Position numbers and translations under genes: made by a program
The notes under the pieces: model-generated
The model's database searches: none
Told to the model about the DNA's origin: nothing
What the model saw: only the letters and a program-made list of their open reading frames with translations
Assembly (NCBI RefSeq): GCF_051882455.1
Contig: NZ_JBJERV010000034.1
Location: 1 to 64,000 of the forward strand
DNA from: Huintestinicola sp051882455
GTDB lineage: Bacteria > Bacillota > Clostridia > Oscillospirales > Ruminococcaceae
Direction of reading: 5' to 3'
DNA: 64,000 nucleotides
Part shown: positions 26,695-34,924 of the stretch, in pieces
How the letters are laid out: each line of letters starts with the position of its first letter
Position numbering within the stretch: the first letter of the stretch is position 1

Positions 26695-26757
26695 TTGTTC
26701 ATTCCCCCATAGCAGTTCATAATGATATATTATTATGCTCGGGAGAATGTAAAAATG

Positions 26758-27240
26758 TTAATCCTTGAAATCGAAATCCACGCCGTCGGTCATGCCGCTC
26801 TCTATCATTTCCTCGGGCAGCTCGATATCGTCGGTATCACGTGAATCGGCAATATCGGCGGTCTTTTTATCCCCGCCCTTGTCCTTTTTGAAAAGTCCAG
26901 CCACCTTGTTGAATACCTCGGGCACCATATTTACGATAGCGGAAGAGGTGGAAACGTCAAGATTCATCTGCATAAGCTGAACTTCGCCGTTTGAAACCAC
27001 GAGGAAGCCCAGAGGAGTAACGGTGATACCTGCGCCGCTGGCACCGCCGAAAAGCTCCTTGTCGGTCTTGCTGGGAAGGTCTGAGCCGCCCCCCGCAAAG
27101 CCGTAGGAAACCTTTGAAACGGGGATAATGGTAACGCCGCCGTCAAGCTTGACAGGCTTTCCCATAATAGTGTTAGCGTCAGCCATTTCGTGGATCTTGT
27201 CCATAGAAGCGGTAATGAGTTCTTTTACCTTAGTGTCCAT
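26758..27240 (-). CDS. gerW: GerW family sporulation protein (YtfJ)
   Basis: A 160-aa protein with the GerW core: MGKPVKLDGGVTIIPVSKVS, SYGFAGGGSD, GASGAGITVTPLGFLVV. The family is required for normal spore germination in B. subtilis but is also kept in non-sporulating Clostridia. The tail is Lys/Asp-rich (KKDKGGDKKTADIADSRDTDD). It overlaps no neighbour but follows the DUF2953 gene by 5 nt, the usual family pairing. Confidence 0.93.
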   Translation of the reverse strand: MDTKVKELITASMDKIHEMADANTIMGKPVKLDGGVTIIPVSKVSYGFAGGGSDLPSKTDKELFGGASGAGITVTPLGFLVVSNGEVQLMQMNLDVSTSSAIVNMVPEVFNKVAGLFKKDKGGDKKTADIADSRDTDDIELPEEMIESGMTDGVDFDFKD

Positions 27241-27245
27241 TATAA

Positions 27246-28028
27246 TTATCCTTTCTTAAAAAGCTCCATAACAGGAGAGTATTTTTTCTTGTTTGAAATA
27301 TATCCGAAGCCAACGGCAAAAACCGCATTTAATAGGCTTGCAGGTCTGAGACGTACTTTACATTCCCCGTCGTATCTGCTCTTATCGGCAGGTGTGTTGT
27401 AAAGGCAGCTTATATTTATGGACCGCACCGACATTCCCACGAAGCAGCGCAGGAAGGATATGGTGTCATACACCGCCGCACCTATCCTGCCGTAGGAAAT
27501 GGCAGCCTTTGCGGCGTCCTCGTCAGCAGCGGCAAAATCAATGATAACATCGTCAATGCGTATCTTGCTGCCGAAGCGTTTAAGCGGCTCGGTCACAAGC
27601 TCGATAAGGAGCATGACCGAGTTTTTCTTCCGGGTAAGCTCGTCAAGCTTTGCGTTTATCCTCTCAAGAAGAGGGGGCTTTTTCTCTTTTTGTGGCTTTC
27701 CCTTTTGGGGAGAGCCTTCCTCCCCCACTGTATCTTCCTTCGGGGCAGCGTCCTCATTCGGCGTATCTTCGGGAACCTCTTCGGTGGAAATATCCTCGGA
27801 GATCATTTCTTCCTCAAGAGAAAGCTCCTCTTCCTTGGGGGGCTTGTCCTTACGCCGCTTCTTTTTTGATTTAGGCGGCTTTTCCTTTTTGGGATAAAGG
27901 CTCAGAAAAAAATATTTCACTTTAATATCAGCCTTGCCGCCGTAAAATCTGATATACGCCTCCACGGGGATATTCACCGCAAGCAGGATAATAAGTATCA
28001 GAGCGGCTATGATGATAAGCGCGGTCAT
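27246..28028 (-). CDS. DUF2953 membrane protein
   Basis: A 260-aa protein with one N-terminal membrane helix (TALIIIAALILIILLAVNI). A long charged linker of alternating Lys-rich and Glu-rich blocks (residues 47-125) is followed by a C-terminal domain matching the DUF2953 pattern (KIRIDDVIIDFAAADEDAAKAAISYGRIGA, PASLLNAVFAVGFGYISNKK). Its ATG overlaps the scpB stop, and gerW follows by 5 nt. The function is unknown, but the conserved pairing suggests partnership with GerW. Confidence 0.88.
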   Translation of the reverse strand: MTALIIIAALILIILLAVNIPVEAYIRFYGGKADIKVKYFFLSLYPKKEKPPKSKKKRRKDKPPKEEELSLEEEMISEDISTEEVPEDTPNEDAAPKEDTVGEEGSPQKGKPQKEKKPPLLERINAKLDELTRKKNSVMLLIELVTEPLKRFGSKIRIDDVIIDFAAADEDAAKAAISYGRIGAAVYDTISFLRCFVGMSVRSINISCLYNTPADKSRYDGECKVRLRPASLLNAVFAVGFGYISNKKKYSPVMELFKKG

Positions 28029-28624
28029 TCCGTAATTTCCTCCGGGTCTGAGGGAATATCTTCCGCAGACAGATCGTCATTTTCCGTAAGCAGAGTATCA
28101 AAATCCTCCTTAACGTGTCCGGGAAGAGGGGGAAGGTCATCAATGGACTGAAGTCCGAAGCATCTAAGGAAAACGGGAGTGGTCTTATACGCGATAGGAC
28201 GTCCGGGAACGTCCAGCCTGCCCGCCTCCTCAAGGAGATTTTTTTCCACCAGGGAATTAACAACGCTTGAGCTGTCTATCCCGCGTATATGCTCCACAAA
28301 GCTCTTTGTAACAGGCTGATTGTAGGCGATAATAGTAAGCACCTCCATAGCCGCAGGTGACAAAGGAGCGTTCTTTTTATTTTCCGCCGCCGCCTTAACG
28401 CAGTCGTAATACTCGGTGCGCACGGCAAGCTGATAGCAGCCGCCCAGGCGAAGAACGGTAAGGGAGCTTCTGTTTTCGGAGTAAGCGTCACTCAGCATAT
28501 CCGCCAGCTGGGACAATGCGCCCTTCTCAACGCCGATAGCAGCGGAAAGTCTTTCAGGCTCCACAGGGTCGCCGCAGGCAAACAGCACAGCTTCCATAGC
28601 AGCAGCCTTATCCGTCAGCTTCAT
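28025..28624 (-). CDS. scpB: Segregation and condensation protein ScpB
   Basis: A 199-aa kleisin-associated winged-helix protein of the SMC condensin complex. ATG 28624 (MKLTDKAAAMEAVLF) is chosen because GGAGGAGAG lies 5 nt upstream inside the end of scpA. The frame is open further upstream to 28684 without a ribosome site. Family motifs include LGGCYQLAVR, LSPAAMEVLTIIAYNQPVTKS and RGIDSSSVVNSLVEKNLL. It overlaps scpA by 17 nt and DUF2953 by 4 nt. Confidence 0.94.
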   Translation of the reverse strand: MKLTDKAAAMEAVLFACGDPVEPERLSAAIGVEKGALSQLADMLSDAYSENRSSLTVLRLGGCYQLAVRTEYYDCVKAAAENKKNAPLSPAAMEVLTIIAYNQPVTKSFVEHIRGIDSSSVVNSLVEKNLLEEAGRLDVPGRPIAYKTTPVFLRCFGLQSIDDLPPLPGHVKEDFDTLLTENDDLSAEDIPSDPEEITE

Positions 28625-29387
28625 TTTCGCTCTCCTCCTTGCTGTCCGTCTCCCACTCGGAAACGGTGTTTTCGTTATAGTCAATATCCGAGGCAGTGTT
28701 GAAGGTCACCTCGGTGTTGTCATCGTTTAAAAGTATCCGCCCCGTTTTGGTAAGCTCAAGCACCGCCAGAAACGCCGCCACTCTCTCCGAGCGGTCGGTG
28801 ATGCCGGAAAACATCCCCTCAAGAGAGCATTTTCCCTCTTTGTAAAGCATTTTCAGCACAGTTACTATCTTTGAGGAAACGGAAACAAATTTCTTTGAAA
28901 CTATCTTTGAAAAAGCCGAAGGAGCAAGCTCTGGGGGCTTTTTCTCCCTCTTTATCTCCATGCCCCGATAAGCGTTTAAAAGCTCTGCAGGGTCATGGCT
29001 GCGGCTGTAGGTGCTGTCAACTTCGATCTCCATAGGCTTTTTGACGCTGTAAGCGTCGCCCAGATATTTTTCCCTCATAAGCTGTGCCGCCGCCTTGCAC
29101 AGGGAATACTCGATAAGCCTGCCCTCAAGCTCTTTTTTGAGAGTTTCGGCTTCTTCCTTTCGGGGAAGGAGTGAAACTGTCTTGATGTAAATGAGCCTTG
29201 CCGCCATTTCCAGAAATTCCCCGGCGACCTCCATATCCTGCTCCGCCATATCGGAAATATAGGCAAGATACTGCTCCACAAGGGTCATTATGGGAATGTC
29301 GTTGATGTTCAGCTTGTGCTTTGAGATAAGGTGCAAAAGCAGGTCGAGAGGCCCCTCGAACACCTCAAGCTTGAATGAAATGCTCAT
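28608..29387 (-). CDS. scpA: Segregation and condensation protein ScpA
   Basis: A 259-aa kleisin bridging SMC heads in chromosome condensation. The N-terminal signature FEGPLDLLLHLISKHKLNIN is followed by LVEQYLAYI and EFLEMAARLIYIKTVSLLP. The C-terminal winged helix includes RVAAFLAVLELTKTGRILL. The start overlaps the site-2 protease stop by 4 nt (ATGA), so the operon is translationally coupled. Confidence 0.95.
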   Translation of the reverse strand: MSISFKLEVFEGPLDLLLHLISKHKLNINDIPIMTLVEQYLAYISDMAEQDMEVAGEFLEMAARLIYIKTVSLLPRKEEAETLKKELEGRLIEYSLCKAAAQLMREKYLGDAYSVKKPMEIEVDSTYSRSHDPAELLNAYRGMEIKREKKPPELAPSAFSKIVSKKFVSVSSKIVTVLKMLYKEGKCSLEGMFSGITDRSERVAAFLAVLELTKTGRILLNDDNTEVTFNTASDIDYNENTVSEWETDSKEESENEADG

Positions 29388-30052
29388 ACCGAAATGCCTG
29401 CCACAGAGATCATAATGTAGTCCACCCAGCGTGTAAGGAAGTCCATAATGTCAATGACCTTTCCCTGCAAAAAGCTCAGAGGAGCGTCAAGGAGACCCGA
29501 ATAGAGCAGGATAATAAGTGCGATAAATATGATATTTTCATACCTCATAATGGTAAAATACCATTTTTCGGGGAGAACAGCGTTAAATATCTTAGAGCCG
29601 TCAAGAGGCGGTATGGGCAGGAAGTTGAATACCGCAAGGGAGATGTTAATAAGGGTGATGTAAAGAAAGACCATAGCCACCATCTGCATAGTGGTGTTGT
29701 CCTTAACAATGCTCAGGATACCCAGCACCTTGTAAACTATCATAGCCAGAAACGCCATAATAAAGTTGGAAGCAGGGCCTGCCAGGGAGGTAAGCACCAT
29801 ACCCTTTTTGGGGTTTTTGAAATTTCTGGGGTCAACGCTTACAGGCTTGCCCCAGCCAAAGCCCACAAGTATCATCATCAGAGAGCCCCAGAGGGTGAGG
29901 TGAGCGAAGGGATTAAGGGTAATGCGTCCCTGCTGCCTTCCCGTATCGTCGCCCATTTTCTCCGCCGTCCAGGCATGAGCGCACTCGTGAACGGGCACAG
30001 CCGTAAACAGCACCAGCGCCTTTATTAAATAATCAAGCACAGTTTCATTCAT
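29384..30052 (-). CDS. Site-2 protease family (M50) membrane metalloprotease
   Basis: A 222-aa integral membrane protease of the compact YwhC-like type. It has the zinc motif H22-E-C-A-H26 in helix 1, the companion motif NPFAH, SLAGPASNF, and FNFLPIPPLDGSKI carrying the third metal ligand. About five to six membrane spans are visible. These proteases cleave membrane substrates, but no partner is identified. It is the first gene of the scpAB-gerW-dac operon. Confidence 0.93.
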   Translation of the reverse strand: MNETVLDYLIKALVLFTAVPVHECAHAWTAEKMGDDTGRQQGRITLNPFAHLTLWGSLMMILVGFGWGKPVSVDPRNFKNPKKGMVLTSLAGPASNFIMAFLAMIVYKVLGILSIVKDNTTMQMVAMVFLYITLINISLAVFNFLPIPPLDGSKIFNAVLPEKWYFTIMRYENIIFIALIILLYSGLLDAPLSFLQGKVIDIMDFLTRWVDYIMISVAGISV

Positions 30053-30090
30053 AGCAAATATCCTTTTTGAAAAAATAATTATATACTTTA

Positions 30091-30119
30091 ATTATACATT
30101 ATAATTCCGATAATTACAA
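30091..30119 (-). promoter_or_regulatory. Promoter of the M50-scpAB-gerW operon
   Basis: Minus-strand TTGTAA (30114-30119), 17-nt spacer, TATAAT (30091-30096). Additional TATAAT-like boxes lie nearby. Confidence 0.7.
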
Positions 30120-30137
30120 GAGAATTTCGGAAAATAA

Positions 30138-30176
30138 TTTAAATTCCCCGCAGCCTCTCAAAAAAGAGACCACAGG
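30138..30176 (-). terminator. Candidate terminator of the phage-like cluster
   Basis: Just past the amidase stop, the minus strand shows an imperfect hairpin (CCC.TG..TCTC / GAGA..TG.GGG around TTTTTT) followed by AATTTAAATTATTTT. It is weak but in the expected place. Confidence 0.4.
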
Positions 30177-30185
30177 GAAATAATG

Positions 30186-30803
30186 TCACATCACCTTGAT
30201 AAACGCACCCGGATGATCTTTTTTAACTTCAGAAAGAAACTTTTCTGCATTTTCCTTAGAGCCGAAAGCCCCCACCTGAACATAATACATTTTCTTCTTT
30301 TCTGCTGCGGCATTATCGGAGAGCGCCACACTTACCCTTTCCTTAAACGCCTTGAAATCCTCGGGGTGAGAGACATACCAAAGCGGACACCGCTTGCCCG
30401 TAACATCATAATGCCTGATAATATCATCTGCACCAAGCCCGAATTTCCTGCAAAGGTAAGCGCAAAGCTCAATAAGGCTGTCCTCGGTCGCCTTGTTGAA
30501 TTTACCCGTTCCGTCGGGGTGACAGCATTCAATGCTTATGCTGTAGCCGTTAGCCTGATTTGTGCAGTAGCTCCACTCGTCCAGCGGTATACACTGGATA
30601 ATCTCCCCCTCAAGCCCTATGACAAAATGAGCCGAAACATATCTTTCGTGAGTGTCCTTGAGATTTTCGAAATAATCCCTGTTATTTTTCGCCGTAGATT
30701 TGGGGTTCCCCACATAATGCACCGCAATTTTCGTAACCTTCTCAAGCCGTATCTGCGGACGGCTGTACTTGTTTGGCGTTAAAAGCATCTCAGTAATTTT
30801 CAT
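30186..30803 (-). CDS. N-acetylmuramoyl-L-alanine amidase with SPOR domain (endolysin)
   Basis: A 205-aa cell-wall hydrolase. The amidase_2 domain (about 15-150) has zinc-site segments IAVHYVG, ISIECCHPDG and IIRHYDVTGKRCP. A C-terminal SPOR-like repeat (KKMYYVQVGAFGSKENAEKFL, 168-205) probably binds denuded glycan strands. There is no signal peptide, consistent with release through the adjacent holin. It is the last gene of the phage-like cluster, and its ATG overlaps the holin stop by 4 nt. Confidence 0.92.
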   Translation of the reverse strand: MKITEMLLTPNKYSRPQIRLEKVTKIAVHYVGNPKSTAKNNRDYFENLKDTHERYVSAHFVIGLEGEIIQCIPLDEWSYCTNQANGYSISIECCHPDGTGKFNKATEDSLIELCAYLCRKFGLGADDIIRHYDVTGKRCPLWYVSHPEDFKAFKERVSVALSDNAAAEKKKMYYVQVGAFGSKENAEKFLSEVKKDHPGAFIKVM

Positions 30804-31213
30804 TTCGTGTCACCCTTCCCCGTATTTCGTATCTGCTCCAGCACATCGATGAGCCTTGGCGGCAGGGGCAGCCCCAGACCTGTGCAGTTTTCGAGTATGG
30901 AAATGCCCTCATTGCCTATGTAATACATAGCAGTGACCGTCCTTGTAACATCGCCGCTGCCTAAAACGCACTTGTCAATATAGTGGGATATGCCGATAAG
31001 CAGGAGAATGCAGCCTTTTCTGACCAGCCCCCAGAACCCCACCTCCGAGGATAGCTTCTTCTGCTTCACCGCCACAGCGACCCCCGTTAAATAATCGGCG
31101 GTAATGAATAAAATGAGCGCGTACATGACCCCGTCCATACCGCCTAAAAAGCCCGATACAGCAGCAACAATGCCGCCGAAAGCAATTTTCATAAGCTCGG
31201 TAAATCTGTCCAT
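30800..31213 (-). CDS. Phage holin, TcdE/Cph1 type
   Basis: A 137-aa protein beginning MDRFTELMKIAFGG with three hydrophobic segments (about 8-27, 29-48, 62-80) and the family phrase ALILFITADYLTGVAVA. ATG 31213 is selected because CTGGAGGGGTGAT lies just upstream. The longer frame to 31303 overlaps a small gene and has no ribosome site. It forms the membrane lesion for the amidase encoded next. Some relatives serve in toxin or particle secretion. Confidence 0.9.
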   Translation of the reverse strand: MDRFTELMKIAFGGIVAAVSGFLGGMDGVMYALILFITADYLTGVAVAVKQKKLSSEVGFWGLVRKGCILLLIGISHYIDKCVLGSGDVTRTVTAMYYIGNEGISILENCTGLGLPLPPRLIDVLEQIRNTGKGDTK

Positions 31214-31214
31214 A

Positions 31215-31325
31215 TCACCCCTCCAGTTCTTCCTTGACCTTTGCCCGCCATCTTTCGGGCACATCACCAATGTCGAGCCTGCCCGCTCTGATAAGCTTAA
31301 CATATAAAACTACCAGCTTATTCAC
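31215..31325 (-). CDS. XkdX/CD1375-like small phage protein
   Basis: A 36-aa product with GTG start: MNKLVVLYVKLIRAGRL then DIGDVPERWRAKVKEELEG. The pattern (short hydrophobic Tyr/Val/Leu start, RLI-x-G, VPE-x-W/L-R, Val/Leu-Glu tail) is that of XkdX/CD1375 mini-proteins encoded before phage holins. It overlaps the preceding stop by 8 nt and stops 1 nt before the holin ATG. A CTG at 31316 is an alternative start with better spacing from GGGGGTGA. Confidence 0.75.
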   Translation of the reverse strand: MNKLVVLYVKLIRAGRLDIGDVPERWRAKVKEELEG

Positions 31326-31587
31326 CCCCTATTATCGCCGCAATTTCCGCAACAGCCATAGCCAGATCGTCAATAGTGATAACAGGCGGCACAGGAGCGG
31401 GAATTGTTTCGGTAACGTCTGTAATATTGCCGTCATCATTAAAAACGAAATCAAAATTCGGGTACAGCCGAATTATTTTTTCAGCCGGCCCGGAACCGTC
31501 GGGAATAACATGATCGGCGTCGCCCGTAAAATCGTCATTCGGGTGCTCCGAATTAGTGATAAAGCGTTTATCGTTATACAAAACCAT
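31318..31587 (-). CDS. Small phage-like protein (XkdW-like position)
   Basis: An 89-aa protein starting MVLYNDKRFITNSE with GGGGGGATCC upstream. It has an acidic N-terminal half, a Pro-Val-rich middle (PAPVPPVITIDD) and a C-terminal helix (LAMAVAEIAAIIGG). Its position between the fibre gene and the XkdX-like gene matches accessory tail genes of Firmicutes phages. Its function is unknown. Confidence 0.7.
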   Translation of the reverse strand: MVLYNDKRFITNSEHPNDDFTGDADHVIPDGSGPAEKIIRLYPNFDFVFNDDGNITDVTETIPAPVPPVITIDDLAMAVAEIAAIIGGE

Positions 31588-31604
31588 AAGGATCCCCCCA
31601 TCTA

Positions 31605-32129
31605 TCATCTGAACGCGATATATTTATACGATGCTGATGCCGTAGGCGTAAATCTGAAGCCGCCCGTGATTATGGTCGGCATGAACGCTGACGATGATGT
31701 ACCGCAGACAACAAATGACGGCGTAAATCCCAAATCGTTGATATCCGTTGATGTGCCCGAAGTCCCCGAAACGGTGCCCGTAACATACGGATAATTTATC
31801 AGCGTCCAGTCCGACCAGCCCGTGTGATTTCCGCGCACCCACAATCTGCGTGCCGATGTGTTCCAGTTGGCAGCGATCTCGATGCCGCGGTTGCTGTCAA
31901 ACATCAGCCTTATCACGTCAACATAAGGCGTAGGTATCTCATAGTTTTCGGTATAACCTGCAGACGTTTCATAATGATAGCAGGACAGCCCCTGCGTATC
32001 CGTGCGGACAGAATTTGACCTGACCTTTATCTTGTCTGCATTGCCTCCATTAGCGGGCAGAGAGGCGGGTATCTTCCCCTTGATATATTCACCCACTGCC
32101 CTTATAGAATTTTCCGATGCATATTTCAT
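31605..32129 (-). CDS. Tail fibre/knob-like protein
   Basis: A 174-aa protein starting MKYASENSIRAVGEYI, with GGGAGGTGTGAG upstream of ATG 32129. A middle segment (IEIAANWNTSARRLWVRGN, then WSDWTLINYPYVTGTV) follows the pyocin-knob pattern seen at the ends of tail fibres. A Ser/Thr/Gly-rich C-terminal beta region follows. It is probably a receptor-binding or collagen-like tip protein. It is short for a free-standing fibre. Confidence 0.7.
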   Translation of the reverse strand: MKYASENSIRAVGEYIKGKIPASLPANGGNADKIKVRSNSVRTDTQGLSCYHYETSAGYTENYEIPTPYVDVIRLMFDSNRGIEIAANWNTSARRLWVRGNHTGWSDWTLINYPYVTGTVSGTSGTSTDINDLGFTPSFVVCGTSSSAFMPTIITGGFRFTPTASASYKYIAFR

Positions 32130-32133
32130 CCGC

Positions 32134-32388
32134 TCACACCTCCCATACTTCATCAAGCAAAGATCTGACCTCTTCCCCGGCTATCTCACTCAGCTCCTCC
32201 GCCTTCACACATTCCGAAGCAGCAGCATTCACCAGCTCAAAAACCGCCCTGCTGCCCGCCGCACAGTCATTAGTGCTCTCAGCGGAAAGAGCGCTGTCGA
32301 TCTCCACCGCCCCTTTGTCAATACGAGCAATAAGCTGCTGTAACAGAAAGAGCAGCCCCTCTCCGTCAAGCCTTGAATGTTTCTCCAT
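32134..32388 (-). CDS. Small phage-like helical protein
   Basis: An 84-aa protein, strongly helical and acidic (LLFLLQQLIARIDKGAVEID, AASECVKAEELSEIAGEEV). AAAGGGGG lies upstream of the ATG. The gene lies between two tail-tip genes. I do not recognise it. Confidence 0.65.
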   Translation of the reverse strand: MEKHSRLDGEGLLFLLQQLIARIDKGAVEIDSALSAESTNDCAAGSRAVFELVNAAASECVKAEELSEIAGEEVRSLLDEVWEV

Positions 32389-32400
32389 ACTATTCCCCCT

Positions 32401-32655
32401 TTAGCCCCCCGCTTTATTGAATATCTCCAGTATCTCATCATTTGTGAGCGTGTGCTCGCCCAGCTCCTCAAAGGACCTGTCCGAAGCAAGAACGACGCCG
32501 TTGATCTTCGGTTTGTTGATGAGCCTGTTGTAATCATCTGAGGAAACACCCTTCCCCGTATCCAGATGACCCGTAAGCCCCTCCGAAGCCTTCAGCAAAC
32601 CCGTGACCGCCCCTGCGGAAACATACCCCGTCAGATTTTTTTCAACAATTGCCAT
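32401..32655 (-). CDS. Small tail-tip protein with fibre-type motif
   Basis: An 84-aa protein carrying the phrase DYNRLINKPKINGVVL followed by ELGEHTLT. This motif (Y-x-x-L-x-N-K-P-x-I-N-G-V) recurs in tail-fibre and baseplate proteins of Firmicutes phages, where it forms short linkers. Here it is a stand-alone protein. AAGGGGTGATGA precedes the ATG. Confidence 0.7.
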   Translation of the reverse strand: MAIVEKNLTGYVSAGAVTGLLKASEGLTGHLDTGKGVSSDDYNRLINKPKINGVVLASDRSFEELGEHTLTNDEILEIFNKAGG

Positions 32656-32662
32656 CTTATCA

Positions 32663-33010
32663 TCACCCCTTCGGTATCGCAGTAATATTTCCGATGACCT
32701 TCAGCCTTGTTGCAGGAATAATTGTAAATATGTTATCCCCGTCCATCACAAGTCTTATGTCAAAAACATAATTGCCGAACGGAATATTCTCCGTCTCGGA
32801 AGGGTAAATAACAATAGGCAGCCCCGCCTCGGAGCGGTCTGCAGCAGATATGGTCCTGCTTATCACCGCCCTTTCGGGGTCGTCCTCCTTTCTCAGCTCC
32901 ATAAATATCCTGTCCGTGTCCGAAAGGGTGTATTCCCCTCCGTCAGAAGTCATGATACTCTCAATGCAAAGCTTCAGAGTATCGCCCCTTACCATAAGTA
33001 TCTCCTCCAT
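32663..33010 (-). CDS. Baseplate-like beta protein
   Basis: A 115-aa protein: MVRGDTLKLCIES, DRIFMELRKEDD, IPFGNYVFDIRLVMDG, TIIPATRLKV. The alternating beta pattern and the FGNYVFDI-x-L phrase resemble the N-terminal domain of upper baseplate (BppU-like) proteins. ATG 33010 and ATG 32995 both have good Shine-Dalgarno sites. Confidence 0.65.
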   Translation of the reverse strand: MEEILMVRGDTLKLCIESIMTSDGGEYTLSDTDRIFMELRKEDDPERAVISRTISAADRSEAGLPIVIYPSETENIPFGNYVFDIRLVMDGDNIFTIIPATRLKVIGNITAIPKG

Positions 33011-33025
33011 AAAAAACCTCCTCCT

Positions 33026-33667
33026 TTACTCCCCTGCATGACTTCTGCATACAGCATACAGTCCATAGACCGAATTTCTGAACTCCTCCGCACCGCCGTT
33101 AATGACATAGTTCCCTTTAAACTGATTTCCGCCGAAATCACATCTTGTGGTACCGAAGGAAGATACCCGGGTCTCAGTCTCCCCTTCAATGCACTCCGAC
33201 TCATCATTCCAACTGTAAGGGGTGCGTTTCATAACATAGCTCCCTTCAATACTAAGGTCAAGGAAATCGGAGAAGCAGTTTTTCAAGGTCATACTGCCCG
33301 AAGAAATAACAATATCCGAGTATTCATATATCCAGGTAAGCCTGTCGGGAACATCAAGATTTTCATAGCTCTCATGATATTTCGGAAGGAAATTGGCATC
33401 GCAGCTTGCATATCTGAATGACCCGTCCTTATAAATACAGTAGTAAAGCGACCAGAAACTCACATAGTCGATTATCCCCCCGTGAGTCGGACCGAAGCTG
33501 AAAAACTGCATATTATCCACATCATAGGCAAGCTTCACACGGACCTCCCACCCCTCGGCAATATCGAAAGTCCAAAGGTCAGGCGTCCGTTCAAGCTTTC
33601 CGACTCTCGAGTCGGTCTCTTTCACCCTTCCGCCGCCCCCGAGAATATACCCCGCAATAAAACTCAA
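33026..33667 (-). CDS. Hypothetical phage-like protein
   Basis: A 213-aa protein starting at TTG 33667, which overlaps the stop of the hub-like gene and has AAAGGAGG upstream. It has a Gly-rich start (AGYILGGGGRVKETDSRVGKLE) followed by aromatic-rich beta sequence (FWSLYYCIYKDGSFRYAS, LTWIYEYSDIVISSGSMTL). It resembles domains that decorate a tail tip or bind ligands, but I recognise no family. Confidence 0.65.
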   Translation of the reverse strand: MSFIAGYILGGGGRVKETDSRVGKLERTPDLWTFDIAEGWEVRVKLAYDVDNMQFFSFGPTHGGIIDYVSFWSLYYCIYKDGSFRYASCDANFLPKYHESYENLDVPDRLTWIYEYSDIVISSGSMTLKNCFSDFLDLSIEGSYVMKRTPYSWNDESECIEGETETRVSSFGTTRCDFGGNQFKGNYVINGGAEEFRNSVYGLYAVCRSHAGE

Positions 33668-34923
33668 TTGCTTTCCTCCTTTGTGAGCCTGATGTTGCTT
33701 TTCGCACCGTCCTCGCCTTCATCATAGCTCAAAGTGTAAGCCGTATTTCCGTAAACGAACCTGGTAACGGTGTCCGAAACAGCGGTAATGCTGTCAGGCA
33801 TGACCCCGTCCATCATCGCCCCGTCAAATTCCGTGACCCTGTCGCCAACAGCCGAGAAAAACGAGATATCCGCCTCACCCAGATCGGTGCCGGTGTCGCC
33901 GGTAAATCCCACACCCTTTTCGGTAAGCACAGTGCTGCCGTATTTTCTGTCCGCCTCAATTCGCCTGCGAAGCTCATAACCCAAAAGGTCTGTGTAATCC
34001 GACTCGTCCTCGCAGATATCGGCAGTTTCCGCCTTTGCAAAAACCATACCCGCCCCGAAGCAGACCTCCGTCCTTACCGAAACGAGCCCGAAAATATCCC
34101 CGAAAATAAACTCCGTCAGACCGCAGGGCGCAGCGGATATGTGAGCATGAGCGCAGTAAAAGGAGCGCCATACCTTCTGTGCGGCAAGGGTCATCGCCGA
34201 GCCTGTCCGTTCATCGTCAAAGAGCTTTCCCGACAGCTTCAGCATATTTCTGAAATCAGAGCCGCTCCCTGCGGAAAACACCTGACCCGTAGCGGTGTTC
34301 TTGGCATATACCGCCGTAAAGGGACCCTTTTCCGAATGGATATATAAAGGAGCGCTTTTCTCCCTGTCCACCCCCACGCTTCCCGAAGCGGATAAGAACG
34401 GGGTAAATTTAAGCTCCTCATCATCTGAGCAGTACCATACCCCCACCCCGTTTTCCGAAAGATGGTTTAATATCTCCCTTATCTTTTTCCCGTGAATGTC
34501 CTTGTAATACAGCCGCGGAACTCCCGAAAAGCTCATGGAACAGGGCTTGAAGCCGCACTGAGATGCAATATCCCCCAGCACCTGTGAGGTGACAAAAGGC
34601 TCGTCCGCCTCCTTGTAGCTCCCGTCCCTGAAGTCATTCTCGGTCATTCTCATTCTGTCGAAGGCGCGAATTGTAACAAGCCCGCCCCGCCTTTTAATGC
34701 TGCTTATAAAATGGGGACAGAAGCTCATATCCGCCGCCCCCGAGACCGAAAGACAGACCGCCGCATTGGGATAAAAGCTCTCCGCCGTCCTCAGAGTCAT
34801 AATAAGCTCGGAGCTTACGATGCCCTTGACAGGCATATTCTCGCTCTGCCTTATGAGCCGTATAGAAGCAATATCCCTGCCGTCAAAGTTGATCCCGCCA
34901 ACAGTAACGGTATAATCATTCAA
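33664..34923 (-). CDS. Baseplate hub-like protein
   Basis: A 419-aa protein. The ATG at 34965 lies 41 nt inside the previous gene, whereas TTG 34923 has GAGGA 10 nt upstream and begins with the conserved-looking YTVTVGGINFDG, so TTG is preferred. The segment KKIREILNHLSENGVGVWYCSDDEELKFTPF resembles the XkdQ/gp27 hub fold of contractile and siphophage tails. The C-terminus is beta-rich. If it is a hub, the cluster encodes a tail tip even though no tube, sheath or tape-measure gene is recognisable. Confidence 0.6.
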   Translation of the reverse strand: MNDYTVTVGGINFDGRDIASIRLIRQSENMPVKGIVSSELIMTLRTAESFYPNAAVCLSVSGAADMSFCPHFISSIKRRGGLVTIRAFDRMRMTENDFRDGSYKEADEPFVTSQVLGDIASQCGFKPCSMSFSGVPRLYYKDIHGKKIREILNHLSENGVGVWYCSDDEELKFTPFLSASGSVGVDREKSAPLYIHSEKGPFTAVYAKNTATGQVFSAGSGSDFRNMLKLSGKLFDDERTGSAMTLAAQKVWRSFYCAHAHISAAPCGLTEFIFGDIFGLVSVRTEVCFGAGMVFAKAETADICEDESDYTDLLGYELRRRIEADRKYGSTVLTEKGVGFTGDTGTDLGEADISFFSAVGDRVTEFDGAMMDGVMPDSITAVSDTVTRFVYGNTAYTLSYDEGEDGAKSNIRLTKEESN

Positions 34924-34924
34924 G

